Source of the DNA: Perkinsus olseni
Lineage: Eukaryota > Perkinsozoa > Perkinsida
DNA: 64,000 bases
Assembly (NCBI GenBank): GCA_013115125.1
Contig: JABANN010000034.1
Span: 50,028 to 114,027, forward strand
Direction of reading: 5' to 3'
The notes below the pieces were generated by a model. That model was given only the letters and a program-made list of their open reading frames with translations. It was not told where the DNA came from and made no database searches. Positions 22,820-34,591 of the stretch are shown here, one piece after another. The translations under genes were made by a program, and so were the position numbers. Position 1 is the first letter of the stretch. Every line of letters starts with the position of its first letter.

Positions 22820-23833
22820 CTAGTGTTTCTTGGCAAAATCGACACCCCTCTGAATATCTTCCTCGAGCTTCGTCTCAACAGCCTGCAGCCTCCCCTCCTC
22901 GTACTCATTCAACTCAGGCAAGCCCTCTACCTTTGCCACCTCACAATCATTCCCGAACTTGCACTTTGCCGCAAAGTACTCTAGACCTCCCACAGGCTTC
23001 TTCACGAAGGCATATGCCGACTGACCCTGGACGATCTTGTCGACGAAAACAGCAGCAGCGTAGGCCATGGACAAAGTAGCGGACCCGGCACCCTGCTTCG
23101 CCTCCACTACCTCTGTCCCCGCGTTCTGTATGCGCTCGTCCAGCTGCTTGACCGTCGCCGCATCCAATTTGTGGGGCGGGAAGGCATGGGAGAAGACCGG
23201 CATGATAGTCTCGCCAGCATGACCGCCTATCACCGGCACCTCCACTTTATCCACGGCGAAGTTGATCTTGTTCGAGAAGAAGGTATTGGCTCGAACAGAG
23301 TCCAGAGTTGTGACACCCACCAGTCTACGCCAGTCAAAAACGCCTGCCTTCTTCAACGTCTCAGCGGCGATGGGCACGGTCGAGTTGACAGGGTTAGAGA
23401 CCACACACAAGGTGGCCTTAGGCGCGTATTCAGCGCAGGATTTCGACAAGCCCATAACGATCTTAGCGTTGATGTCAAAAAGATCGTCCCTGGTCATGCC
23501 AGGCTTCCTCGGTACACCTGCAGTCATGATGACGAGCTTGGCGTCCCTGAGCGCCTCCGCGATCTCCTCCTCTCCCGCATAGCCCGTCACTTTAGCGTTG
23601 GAGTCGATGTGGCTGATATCAGCCGCCACGCCTTTGCAGGGAGTAGCTGCCTGCTGTATATCGTAAAGAGCAAGCTCCTTGATGGCCGGGTTCATCTTCA
23701 GTAGCAAAGCCAATGGTTGGCCAATCCCACCAGAGGCACCCAACAGGCATACCTTCGAGACCTGGCTGCTGAAGCCACGGGCCATCATCGCTCTCGATGC
23801 CGCTGCCACGAAGGGGCGCTGCAGGATCGACAT
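22820..23833 (-). CDS. MDH: Mitochondrial malate dehydrogenase (337 aa)
   Basis: Interconverts malate and oxaloacetate with NAD in the mitochondrial matrix. A single uninterrupted exon of 337 residues. The N-terminus (MSILQRPFVAAASRAMMARG) is basic and hydroxylated, like a mitochondrial presequence. The NAD-binding glycine motif is LLGASGGIGQPL. The substrate-binding loop is TAGVPRKPGMTRDDL, with VVSNPVNS and the catalytic-His segment IGGHAGETI. VTTLDSVRAN fits the mitochondrial/bacterial MDH clade rather than the cytosolic one. The frame continues upstream to an in-frame ATG at 23857 (MSEFWLFV), an alternative start; 23833 gives the better presequence. Intronless, unlike both neighbours on the same strand. 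The stop of VPS33 lies about 100 bp upstream of the start. Confidence 0.95.
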   Translation of the reverse strand: MSILQRPFVAAASRAMMARGFSSQVSKVCLLGASGGIGQPLALLLKMNPAIKELALYDIQQAATPCKGVAADISHIDSNAKVTGYAGEEEIAEALRDAKLVIMTAGVPRKPGMTRDDLFDINAKIVMGLSKSCAEYAPKATLCVVSNPVNSTVPIAAETLKKAGVFDWRRLVGVTTLDSVRANTFFSNKINFAVDKVEVPVIGGHAGETIMPVFSHAFPPHKLDAATVKQLDERIQNAGTEVVEAKQGAGSATLSMAYAAAVFVDKIVQGQSAYAFVKKPVGGLEYFAAKCKFGNDCEVAKVEGLPELNEYEEGRLQAVETKLEEDIQRGVDFAKKH

Positions 23834-23932
23834 AACAAAAAGCCAAAACTCAGACATGACGCAGAACTCCGCCCGGGACACCGTCAACGAGAAACCGCCG
23901 AGAGAAAGAAACCACACACAGGATAAGGAATA

Positions 23933-26900
23933 CTACAACTGTTTATTAATGATCTCATTGAATAGTTTCTCGTGGCTGAGCATCTCCGTAGTGACTACGA
24001 GGAACCGTCTCCCCTTCCTCTCCACCGCCGACAGCCTCCGTAATGCTGCAATCTCACCGTAGGTCACTCCACCAACAAAGCACACTACAACCACCTATAG
24101 ACGAGCATGTCATTCACGGGGAGCCAGTGACTATCGACACACCCACCTTGTCGCCCTTGCCAACGGTTCCCTCCTGATCTACACTACCGGGCAAAATTTC
24201 AGGCCTAGCCCCACATGCAACCTGAAGACAAAGCTGCAGCGAACCGCTCCCCTGACCTAAGGTTTCCTCCGGGCGGCGGTTGTATACGGACCTCAATGGC
24301 AGGTCCCCACAGCAAGTTGAGGTTCTCCGCAGCCCCTCGCCATCCATTGGGTTGAGCCTCTGTCAACTCGACTAACCGTATGGACAAGGGAGCATAGCCC
24401 GAGTAAGCGTACGCTATGCCGGTATCAGCCGCTATGTTGGAACCTGGCGAAGGATGGTAATGGGCGACCGGTGTCAATACGCCAACGATAATAGCGACTA
24501 CATCACATAACGTCAAACGATAGTGAGTAAGGTGGGAACAAGTAGGGCAAATTCCGGTAGTTCTCTCCAGAGATGCAGCTCACACCTGAATTAGATTCAC
24601 CATCATCGTCCTCCGGACCACCACCAGCGACAACCAGGTTGAACGCCTGCTTCATCCTCTGCCATTTGCCGGAGCCACTTGATACCAAGTCAGCGCCGGT
24701 GTCGCTGGACAGCTTCAACAGCCCACACGCGGTCATATGATGCAACATGGGGACGATCAGTTTAGGACCGTACCTAAGAGGCACAAGAGCATCCTAGCTC
24801 GCCTCAGGGTGCGGCACATACCATTCGATCAGGTTTTTGGTGAGGGCCTTAAAGGTCTTCATCTTAATGCCTCCGTTCACTACACTGCAAAGGCATATCA
24901 GCCGGAGTACGCGATCGAGCGGTTGGGATCCCGGAGTCTGTCAGGGCAATAGCAACAGCAGAGAAAAACAACACGGCTGCATCCTTACCGGCTGTTGGCC
25001 ATCCTTCACAGGCTGGGGTAAGTTGGGCTCCATCATATCATTGACGATATCGACCAGCTGAGCGGGGGTTATCGCCCCGGACATGAGACCGTCCTCAACC
25101 TGCGAGTGGTGGACATCGTGTAAGCCCAGTGGCAATGATAGCCTACCTGCCACTGTTGCTGAAACCAAGGCATTTGAGTGAGGGCACTCGTGAAGCTGGC
25201 CAGGTTAACATGGTCCGCGAGAGAGGCATGTTCCGCTTGGGCAGACTTGAACTTGTCCATGTACATCTTCATCTGGGGTATGTCTGATAGCCGATCCTTC
25301 TCGCTGTACCTGATCAAGTACCGCCACTACAGTCACAGGCCGATCCTCCAATGACCCCTGACGATGAAAAGGTAGTGCACCATAGTGATGGCAGATGGAC
25401 CGGATGCTCCAGTATTGGATACTCACGTCTCCTGAATTTGGCTGGCCTTCTTGTGCAGCAATGGTCCAAGCACCTCCATTCGTAGGTCCCTTATACGATC
25501 AAAAAGTTTGTCGTTGGAGTTCAACACCACCGTCTTCCTCTCTGGCAAGATCGGCTCCCCAACATCTATGTATCTGCCCATACAAATCAACCTGCCACCC
25601 CCAAAAAATAGCGAGCATTTTAACCATCACACTGACTGAGTGTTCTCTCTCGCGCGAGCAACCAACAACAATCCTCGAGCAAAGGTCCCCCCAGCAGCAT
25701 ACTACCCATATCTGATGCCGAGGCATCTGTCCAGTAGACTCTCGTAAGTGAATTGTGTGCAGAGGACCGAGAAGAGATCCGTGCGTCTATCGATGACTAT
25801 GAACTCCTCTATCTTCAGCCCCTTGCTGGTCACTGTCTCCGGTAGTAGCGGCTTCCGCCGACCTCCCCCCAGGCTGGGCCCAGCAGAAGCTTCGGGAGTG
25901 ACCAGGTGGCCAATCGGAGGAGCCCTAGGCCGGGGCTGGGAACTGGCAGCATTACAAATACCCGTGAAAGGTTCTACATCCCTTGAGAACCCATCCTGTT
26001 CCCATTACCTCCCATCACCAGTGAATGCCGCCTTCTCCCCCTCGTCCACGGGAGCTCCCGCTTCATCATCCTCCTTAGTCAATCTCAAAACATAGTCGAC
26101 AACGTACTTAGCAGCCGTTCCTATCGCGTTCATCTTGAGAACTCTACGACCTACAAGAAAAAGAAACTGTCTTCAGCAGACAACGCTGACAGTTGCCATG
26201 GTACTACCTGCCTGCCGGGAAACGCCCAGACCAGCACCGAAATTGCGCTGCAGGTCGTGCAAAGTCTCAGCCAGTAGCGAGAGAGGGGTAGGGTCGGAGC
26301 GGATGTGGAAGTCTCGGAATGCACCTGAGAGAAGGAATACCCTGATCTCCGTGAAAGACCGTACTTAAGATCAGATGTGAAGATACAACACGGATGAGGA
26401 ATTAAGAATGGTGTGATAATGGAACATAGATGTGGAAGTTAAAGTCCTGCAAAACTTAACAAGTAGAATAGAGGAGTACTTCTACATCGACATTATAATG
26501 TGAGGACTATCATTGCATCATCGTATCAGTAGCTATCCATATAGTCGCCATGCCTACCAGGTTGGTCAATAGTGATAACATCACCCTCGACACAGAGGCC
26601 CATCAGATGTAGTGGCAAGACCTCCGCCAAGCTGGACATTACCATCCTCTGCTGTAGACGGCCGAGGACGAGGTGGGAAATATAAGGCACACAGATGAGG
26701 GTGTATCTGAGGGGCTCTGCATTCCCACAGCCCCAGAAGGAAGTCTACGCACTACGTCCTCTCGAAGGCACTCTCCTTGTTGGCTTTCAGTCGGCCGTCG
26801 TCCGCTAGGATCTTCTCTGCCACCAGATCAATCATCGCCAGCGTATCCGAACTTTGTGCATGAACCATAAAAATAATCTGAAAAGTCCCTGGGGATCTCA

Positions 26901-27288
26901 AAGCCTGGTCGATCAACGGCGAGGCGACCTGCTTAGAATCCTGAGCGGCAGCAGCATCCCCGGCCGAGTCCGCGTCTAACTTCCTCCATAAGTCAACACC
27001 GTGGGACTTCAAGTCGTCTACCTCTACCAACAGAGAGAGCTCCGGGGAGATGCTTGGGTCCAAATACCTGCTCACATGTAGCAAACACTCACAGCAGCTG
27101 GTATAGTACATGGTCTTGGCCCCCTGGACATGATCGTGCAAGATGTCGAGCAGCTCTCTCCGCATCGACCATCTCCATGCTGCCAGATCCACAGGGGCAT
27201 TGTCCAACTTGGGAGCTCCCGAACCTCGACTGGACGATGAGGAAGAGGAGCTTGCCGCAGCAACGGTGGGAGCGGCAGGAAGAGCCAT
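23933..27288 (-). CDS. VPS33: VPS33 Sec1/Munc18-family vacuolar sorting protein
   Basis: SM-family subunit of the HOPS/CORVET tethering complexes, acting on SNAREs at endosome/vacuole membranes. Start ATG at 27288. Exon 1 (26756-27288) has a poly-Ser/Ala leader, then a Sec1-type N-domain (ELLDILHDHVQGAKTMYY, FMVHAQSSDTLAMIDLVAE). Exon 2 is 26558-26706 and exon 3 is 26208-26324 (GAFRDFHIRSDPTPLSLL). Later exons carry FIVIDRRTDLFSVLCTQFTY near 25800, the most diagnostic SM motif, then LNSNDKLFDRIRDLR and SGAITPAQLVDIVNDM. AYSGYAPLSIRLVEL near 24400 and GGVTYGEIAALRRLS near 24040 match the C-terminus of VPS33. The stop is at 23933. The intron between exons 2 and 3 is unusually long (about 230 nt) and AT-rich. 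A/B subtype is not resolved; a few middle junctions were not fixed. Confidence 0.9.
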
Positions 27289-27376
27289 GGGCAAACAACC
27301 AAGCCCTAGTCCTTGCGTCGACCCCCGGCAGCACAACGAAAACGGTGAAGGAAAACCCAGAGAATCGTTGTTGAGC

Positions 27377-29996
27377 CTATCGTTCCCTCCGTCGCTTCCT
27401 GTCGTCTTCCTCTTCTCGATCTGATATGTCCGAGACGTCATCTGATGAGGACTCGTCCCTCTTGGCTCTACTCTTCGAAGTTGCCCCTAAAACACCTCCG
27501 CGGATGCAAGCAGCCAAAACAGCAACAATCGAGAGAGCGTCGTAAGAGGCCCCCAGCGAAACACTTCCACATTTTCTGCGACCCCTGAAGCACCCAGTCA
27601 CATGGTAGTCAACACTGGCGAACCGTCACACTATCCACATTGCAGAGAAATCGACAAAGCACGATACCGCCGCTCACGTCCAACCTCACCTCGACGTCTA
27701 TCTCCTGATGAAGACCGGCGTCTCCGCCTCTCCCTAGAGCGGTTCCTGTCCTCTGACCTCCTCCTCGAACCCTCTTCGCGCTCCTCTGACCTTCGACGTT
27801 CCGATCGGGACCGTTCCTCCGACCGCCCTCTACGCCTGGATACCCTCCTCTCCCCGTCATCATCCCTGTCACTCCTTCGTCGGCGTGACGACCTTCTGTA
27901 CTCCTCCTCGTCGTCTTCATAGCGCTTCCGTCGGTGATCGGCTCTTGAGCGTCTCTCAGCGTCTCGTTCTTCCGAACGAGTACGCTTACGAGGAGACTTC
28001 TCAGATTGCGGGGACTTCTCCCTTCCCTCCTTGCGGCTGGCCTCTTCAGCAACCTCGTCATTCTTATCATCTTTAGGATCCTTCTTAGGCTCGGCAGAGC
28101 CCTCTCTGACGCCCTTCTTCGTCGGAGCTGCCACGTCGAAGGCCTGCACAGTATGTTAGTGCTCCGCGCACCTCCATCCCGCCAGCACTACATTCTTCGG
28201 CTTCTTATGGCCATGATCATTTTGAGACTCAGCGCGCTCTGATCTTGCCTGACGCTCCTTCTCCATCTCTAGCTGGGCTCTCCTCTGGCGAGCCTCTCGA
28301 CGGACCTAGTCGAAGCTCGATAACCTGCCCCTAGAGTACCTCCCACTCCCTACCTCCTTGGATATGTCATTGAAGATGTCATAGGGCTGGCTCGAATTAC
28401 GACTGCCGATAAGATCGATGTAGGCCTCTCGGTCCTTCAGATCCTTGTGGAGGTCGAACCAAGACACACCATCTGCACCGGAAGATTCCCCGTCAGTGCC
28501 ACCGGGGACCGTACTGTGGATTTGTTCCATGTAGTCATGCACGAGCATTTCTCTAAACTTATCCCTATGCTTCCGCTCAGCCCGACGCCTGGCCTTCTCC
28601 CGCTCGATCTACAGGAAAGACACCACTCGCAGATGCCACGTGGAGCGATTGTGGGCGACGAGCCAGGTTATTGCATGACCCGTGACTACTACCTTGTATT
28701 TCTCATCGGCCTCCTTAATCCATCGTTCCCAAACTGCCAGTCTATCCAGCGGCTCTACTGCTCGGAATTCCTCAGGAAACTTCTCGGCCATGAAGTGACA
28801 GACATCATTCCACCTGATAGCGCTTATTTCAAATCGAGCACCAACGGTTCAGAGAGCGCGCGTCGATTAATTTTGCGCTGCCTTCATGCTACGATGCTCA
28901 CTGACGCATAAAAAGCTTTTCCGCCAGCCCCAAACCTCGTCTTACTTGGTGAGCCTATTGACTTGTGGGTGCTTCGAATACACAAGGAAAAGCTTATCCA
29001 TCTTGCGGATCCTGTCACGTCTGCTGATGTCTCGCATCTTGTTCTCGTTCTCATCCATAAAGTCCTGGAAGATGTGGTCCAGATCCTACAAGGAGAGACT
29101 CTACATCATTCTGTCAGTAATGATGAGCTCAACAAGATCCAATAGATTTTAACGCGCTACCAAATTGCCGAGTCGGCCGGCCACCCGAGGGCCATCAGGA
29201 TCAGGCGAGTGAATGATCACGCAAGGCAGTCTCTCCCGCACAGTACATCCTCATGCGTAAACTTCCAGAAGTCCTTCTTCCGCCAGGCATAGGCCAAGTC
29301 CCGGAAAGTAACATTCTCGAAGGTAAGAGCTGATCGTGAAAAAGGGTTGTGCCCATATTCTCAGCCACCGTGCCGATAAACGAGGACAAGTGCCCGGAAT
29401 GGGCGAGTGAGTCGGGTATTACGACTGCCATCCTCCATCAAAGCGGCCGCCGAGTCCTCCTCTGGCTTCTTAGCTTCATCAATTATGGTAGGAACTTCGG
29501 TGCTCACAGCCTCGGCTTCCTTCTTCTGCGCCTCGGCCTCTTCCTCTTTCTGCGCATGCAACCACTTATCCAACTGCTCCTGATCATCGTCACGACGACG
29601 ACCTCGATCCTCTTATAAAGTCCATCCGTCACTACTCTGAACTCTTTCTTCGCTGCCATTTCTCGATGGCGGCCCTCAGTCTGTTCGAACTTAACTCGCC
29701 GGCTCTGGTACTCGGACAAGAACTGCTTACGCTGGCCTGCACCGGTCGGGTTTCGCTCAGGCTCGAATATTCACAATCGTACCGTTGTTCTTGCATAGTC
29801 CGAAACGCCAGTCATCTTTGATGATCTTCTCAACTTCATGCCACTTCATCCTGATATCCACAAAGATCCGTCGCGCACAGCGAAGGTTTCTAACCCACTT
29901 AGAGGTTATCTCGTATTCCTCTAGCATTCTGTGGAACGCCTCCTTCCGTTCCTTCTCGGACATGTCCGTAGTAGAGTTTGCATTCTTGTCAGACAT
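27377..29996 (-). CDS. FF-domain pre-mRNA processing factor with RS-rich tail (Prp40/TCERG1-like)
   Basis: A likely spliceosome-associated scaffold. Start ATG at 29996, stop at 27377, about ten exons. The N-terminal half shows FF-like helical repeats: KEAFHRMLEEYEITSKW..VEKIIKDDWRFGLC, an EYQSRRVKFEQTEG linker, VTFRDLAYAWRKKDFWKFTH and later DLKDREAYIDLIGSRNSSQP. The C-terminus (28149 to about 27670) is a long Arg/Ser/Glu/Asp tract (RRRSDRDDDGERRVSRRR), and the last exon ends DREEEDDRKRRRER. Prp40 proteins usually begin with WW domains; none is seen after the chosen ATG, and an upstream frame exists. VPS33 starts 88 bp beyond the stop, on the same strand. The class (splicing/transcription FF protein) is fairly sure; the exact orthologue is not. 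Confidence 0.7.
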
Positions 29997-30933
29997 CCCA
30001 GGCTCGAGAGGTGACGCTACGAATGACCCTACTTCTGCAGGAGCGGGAACAACTAGACGCTGATCAGAAGATGTTCACCGAGGCCTTGGCACGATGAGGA
30101 TGACCTCCAATCCACCACATCCCATTCACTGGGCGATTTAGCCAGCGTAAAAACTCAAACTCAATTCATTTCTACCGGCAATCAAGATTGTACCGTGTTT
30201 AGTCTGAACGGCGCTCGAAGAAACGACGCTGATTCATTTCAGTATTAAGCGCATGGCTGAACAAGACAGAACTGGAAACGATTTGAGGGTAAGAAAGATT
30301 TGTTCGGTCCTTCGTGAGGTTCTTCGCGACCTTGCAGGTGCTTGGACGTCAGCTTTCCCATGCAGGACCACCCGTGAAGTCTTGGGACTGATCTCTTGAA
30401 TTTGCGGAAGATATTCACGAAACCGCCGAATCTGGCGGGCGATATTCAAGTTGTCGAATCTGGCATCTGCGCGAGCAACTCCCTCGGGGGTGTAAAGCGT
30501 GGCACTGCCACGGTGGCAGAAAACTTTGAGAGGTTCTGCGAAGCGTAGTTTGCAGCGGAACCTGAGTAACACTGGTCGGAATGCCTCAACAGCCAAACTC
30601 TCTCTACGCAGACATCGTGGGCTTCATTGTGCAGCATTGTCTATTCGCCCACTTACGCCCGTTTCACAACCGCCACCTTAACCTCCGGCCGTCTGATGCC
30701 AAGCAACGGTGCACGAAGCCTCACGGCAATACTTTAGCTGATTTGGAGACGATTGCTCGTCAGCATCACACCCTGACCCATCCGACAAAACCGCAGGCTA
30801 TAGGCTACACTGGCGTACCTCAGGATGCGCCGCAATAGATCAGAATTCCGCGCGCGGTTGACATTTGGCTTCGCTTGCGCTATAGCTATCTCACCCTTCC
30901 AGGCTTTCTCAAGTCAATCACACTTCAATCAAC
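29997..30933. other. Divergent spacer between FF-domain gene and aldolase
   Basis: About 940 bp between two divergent genes. A minus-strand frame (30234-30596) contains NIARQIRRFREYLPQIQ after a TLYTPEGVARA segment, faintly like the N-terminal barrel of ornithine decarboxylase, but no ATG or flanking domain supports a gene. A plus frame (30581-30838) has an ATG and no motif. The stretch ahead of 30934 is pyrimidine-rich and likely the aldolase promoter/leader. Confidence 0.35.
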
Positions 30934-32019
30934 ATGCCTTACACTACCGGTTACAAGTACGAGTCTGAGCTCATCGCCACCGCCAACGCCATCTGCGCTG
31001 CTGGCAAGGGTATCTTGGCCGCCGATGAGTCCACCGGCACCATCAAGAAGCGTTTCGACGGCGCTGGTATCGTCAACACTGAGGAGAACCGTGCCGCCTA
31101 CAGGTCTCTTCTTTTCACCACCCCCGGCCTCGGTGAGTACATCTCCGGTGCCATCCTCTACGAGGAGACCCTCTTCCAGAAGAACGCCGAGGGTATCGAG
31201 ATGGTCGAGCTTTTGAAGAAGCAGAACATCATCCCCGGTATCAAGGTCGATAAGGGACTCACCATCCTCGCCGGTACCGACGGTGAGACCTCCACTATGG
31301 GTCTCGATGGCCTCGCCGAGCGTTGCCAGAAGTACTACGCTCAGGGTGCCCGCTTCGCCAAGTGGAGAACCGTCCTTAAGATCGACGAGGCCAAGCAGAT
31401 GCCTACCCAGCTCTCTATTGAGGAGACCGCCCACAACCTTGCCCGTTACGCCTCCATCTGCCAGGAGAACGGTCTCGTCCCCATCGTCGAGCCCGAGATC
31501 TTGCAGGATGGCGTCCACACCATCGAGACTGACGCTTACGTCACCGAGCGTGTTCTCACCGCCGTCTTCAAGGCCCTCAACGACAACCACATCCTCCTCG
31601 AGGGCTGCTTGCTCAAGCCTAACATGGTTACCGCCGGTGCCGAGTGCCCCGTCCGCCCCACTTCTGAGGAGATCGCCAGGTTGACCGTGCGCACCCTTGC
31701 CCGCACTGTTCCCCCGGCCCTCGTCGGTGTCACCTTCCTCTCCGGTGGCCAGTCCGAGGAGATGGCTTCCGTCAACCTCAACGCCATGAACGCCCTCCCC
31801 AAGGAGCGTCGCCCTTGGGCTCTCACCTTCTCTTACGGTCGCGCCCTCCAGGCCTCCACCATCAAGACCTGGTCTGGCAAGGCCGAGAACACCAAGGCTG
31901 CCCAGGCTGTCTTGTTGGCCCGCGCCAAGGGCAACTCTGAGGCTCAGCTCGGTAAGTACCAGGGTTCTTCCGATGCTACCGCTAACGAGTCCAACTATGT
32001 CAAGAACTACGTCTACTAA
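30934..32019 (+). CDS. FBA: Class I fructose-bisphosphate aldolase (361 aa)
   Basis: Cleaves fructose 1,6-bisphosphate in glycolysis, and runs the reverse in gluconeogenesis, through a Schiff base. A single exon of 361 residues, the usual class I length. N-terminal [18 protein letters not shown], the Schiff-base Lys228 in [23 protein letters not shown] and the C-terminal Tyr (NYVY) are all present; the last residue tunes activity in this family. Codon use is strongly biased to C/G-ending codons (GCC, AAG, CTC, ATC), far more than in the neighbours, as expected for a highly expressed gene. It is intronless. No targeting peptide precedes [13 protein letters not shown], so it is cytosolic. Very secure. 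Confidence 0.98.
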   Translation: MPYTTGYKYESELIATANAICAAGKGILAADESTGTIKKRFDGAGIVNTEENRAAYRSLLFTTPGLGEYISGAILYEETLFQKNAEGIEMVELLKKQNIIPGIKVDKGLTILAGTDGETSTMGLDGLAERCQKYYAQGARFAKWRTVLKIDEAKQMPTQLSIEETAHNLARYASICQENGLVPIVEPEILQDGVHTIETDAYVTERVLTAVFKALNDNHILLEGCLLKPNMVTAGAECPVRPTSEEIARLTVRTLARTVPPALVGVTFLSGGQSEEMASVNLNAMNALPKERRPWALTFSYGRALQASTIKTWSGKAENTKAAQAVLLARAKGNSEAQLGKYQGSSDATANESNYVKNYVY

Positions 32020-32578
32020 GTTCGTCCTTTCGGACTAGTACGTTCCTTGGATGGTAGAGTAAGGTCTTGTGCTGATTGACTTGTCATCGAATGACCAAGT
32101 CGCGTTTTGCGCATTCGAGTTCCTTGTTCTATACATTACTGGTTCATTCTTTAACTTCGACGCCTGGACAGGGCTGTCACAAACCGTGTATCACGACCAA
32201 TTCTCGGTGGATTTGAGTTGCCAAGTTGGGGTAGTGGGTGTCGAAGTAGGATAAGCCTCTCAAGAAGTGAGAAGAGATAAGCGTGAGGTGTCTCCCTGGA
32301 GTTGAGCGGTGTGTACGAGCAGGGAATTAAACGTGGAAGCCTTCTGATTAAGATAACGAATAAGAAATTCGTAGCACTCGAGCATGTACAGACATGATAG
32401 GGTAGTGGAGCTCTATACTGTCGAACAACTTGCAATTGCCACCGCTTTTTTTCTTTCCTCGAGGTCTCCATACCGCTCCTCTCTGAATGTTGCCGAAGCA
32501 GCAGGAGCTACTCCTATGCAACACTATGGATCTCGGGAGCTTCTCCCTCGTGTTCTGATTTAGCGCTGAGGCGTGTTC
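32020..32578. other. 3' flank of aldolase, no gene seen
   Basis: About 560 bp between the aldolase stop and a convergent small frame on the minus strand. A plus frame at 32069-32254 lacks motifs. Presumably the aldolase 3' UTR and terminator. Confidence 0.4.
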
Positions 32579-32872
32579 CTAGTAGATGCGTGTGATTCCG
32601 ATGGTCCCAGTCCCGTAGAGCTGTAGCAGGCCCCCCTGACCCCCTCCCCTGGCACCGAGCAGCACCGCCTTGGCGATTCCCTGAAGTAGGCTAATCACTG
32701 AGGTAGTTGCAATGGTCGGGAAGTAGTGGTCGAGATCTCCCCTAAGCTGGCCCGCCAGGCGGTGGCTGCAAGCCTCCCTGTGCAGGGCCAAGCTCCCAGC
32801 CAGACTGAGAGAGTCGGCACCTTTCTTCAGACGCACTAAGTTGCGGGTCTCTACAGTGTAGCCGATAGCCAT
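32579..32872 (-). CDS. Small hydrophobic hypothetical protein (97 aa)
   Basis: A single open frame from a true ATG (32872) to a stop at 32579. The N-terminal third is basic, the middle reads HYFPTIATTSVISLLQG, and the rest is Gly/Leu-rich and apolar (KAVLLGARGGGQGGLLQLYG), which could insert in a membrane. No family recognised. Against it: the frame is short and lies in a gene-poor stretch, so it could be chance. Confidence 0.35.
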   Translation of the reverse strand: MAIGYTVETRNLVRLKKGADSLSLAGSLALHREACSHRLAGQLRGDLDHYFPTIATTSVISLLQGIAKAVLLGARGGGQGGLLQLYGTGTIGITRIY

Positions 32873-34591
32873 ATGCTATACTTCAAACTTGGTCGCTGGC
32901 AGTACTGGTTTGTTTGGTCGAGTGGAGTCACTCTCGTGTGTTGCTGCGTTTCTAGCGTTGTCTTTGACTTGACCAACTTGCCTCACCCGCTAACTTGCTA
33001 GCAATACGCACTACATCAGCCTGACCCGAAAAGCATTGCACAGTATACACAGACTAACAGCTTATCCCTGCATCTGCAGTTGTCTCAACTTTCCTTCGGG
33101 GTTTGAACAACAGGGCTAAGGGTAGAAGTGGAAAACAACGCGATTGCGCGTTTTCGATCTTATATGCATTGCTTCTCAACTTGCTGTTAGTCAAATTGCT
33201 TCAACCCGCAGTTCCACAAAGTGTATGACACGCGATCGCTCGCGGTCTGACGCTACTCCTAGTTATCCCCGTACAGGGCATCCTACCCACGACTCGTGGG
33301 TAGGATGCCACGTGGGCCACTCGTGGGCCACGAGTAACTCTCAATAAACGGATGAAGGTTTCGGGTTAAAATGTTCCTTGGGGTTTAGCGTTCGAGGGCT
33401 CATCCATGTATACTAGTGGGTGCGGACAGCCCGCCTCACCGTCAACGCATAACTTTCTCCCCATTACTGAGAATTAGCGCAACAACAATTCTGCTTACGC
33501 AAGCATACTTTAACTATCACATTCACAGGCAACCCTGAACTATTGTACTTCCAAGCATAACTAACGCCTTCAAAGAACAACCGCATATCTTTCGTAATGA
33601 TGAGGGTGGTGAAATTACGATGGAGCAATGAGACACTGTTTCTACGGGGGATTAAGTGGATAAAACACGATCTTAAGGATATCAATCACAGATTACGAGA
33701 AGACAACCGCAATGCTTCTGCCACTTCATCGGCGAGGACCACCACTATCTCCTCCCGGGCAGATAGACAATTTTGAGAAAGCAATTTACAGTGACCACAT
33801 CTCAACCTCACGAAGAGGCGGCAAGTCAGATTGATTGTAGAGAGAATGAGGCCACTTATGAAAAAATGAAGGTACAGACGGGAGAGCAGTCAACGAAGCA
33901 GTGTTGCGAGCCAGTTCATCCTTGCCATACGGGGGCCAAGCAGCAGCCAGAACGACTTCGCAATAGCTCAAAGAATGACCGCAGTAAACCGTGCGAGTAG
34001 CCGTCTCCATCGGCAGATCAACCAGACGATTCTGTCACCATCAGCCTTGCGACAGAGAGGCGCGTGCATCGATAGGGAGACTGCGAAGGATGAGCGAAGC
34101 CGCAAAGCAGCCAGCAGGACGGCACCCACATCACAGGACCAAAAACCACAGCTTGAGTTACACAGCAATGTACCTGAAAAGCGATGCCTTCTAACAGCAC
34201 TCTACAGGCTCAGCGAACTTACAATAATATCTATTTAATAAGTATTTCATCTAAGGGTTTCTTCTCAAACGGACAAGCAGTAGCAGTGGTGATCCGTGAT
34301 GTTCCCCCTCATCGATGTGGCCACATACTAGGCGTATATCTCTCTCGAGCCAAGCGGGTTCGACGAAGGAAGGAATCGATATGACAGTATTGTTCTTCAC
34401 ACACAATGTAAACGATGCGAGGCTATACTAGTTGTTCGTAAACGACAAGTCGCGTAGGCTCGGGCGATGAAATTGGGGCCGCTTATAAGGCAGAACGAGC
34501 CCGGCCTTAACCGTTGGCAATCAACTAAACTGCTACTGCTCCGATTCCACCGCAAAGGCGGCTTCATGCGTCAGCAGACGCGTTTCGGTCT
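32873..34591. other. Gene-poor, AT-richer stretch
   Basis: About 1.7 kb on which I can place no gene. Many short overlapping frames occur on both strands with no motif or convincing splice chain. It contains a strong palindrome at 33277-33309, listed separately. Confidence 0.4.
33277..33309. repeat. Perfect 16-bp-arm palindrome (hairpin)
   Basis: GGCATCCTACCCACGA, one spacer base, then its exact reverse complement. A second, imperfect GTGGGCCAC/GTGGGCCACGAG cluster follows to about 33335. No gene or terminator context explains it. Confidence 0.9.

Noticed and set aside
30925-31590. A 221-residue minus-strand open frame over the aldolase gene.
   Set aside because: Caused by the strong C/G third-position bias of the aldolase; antisense shadow.
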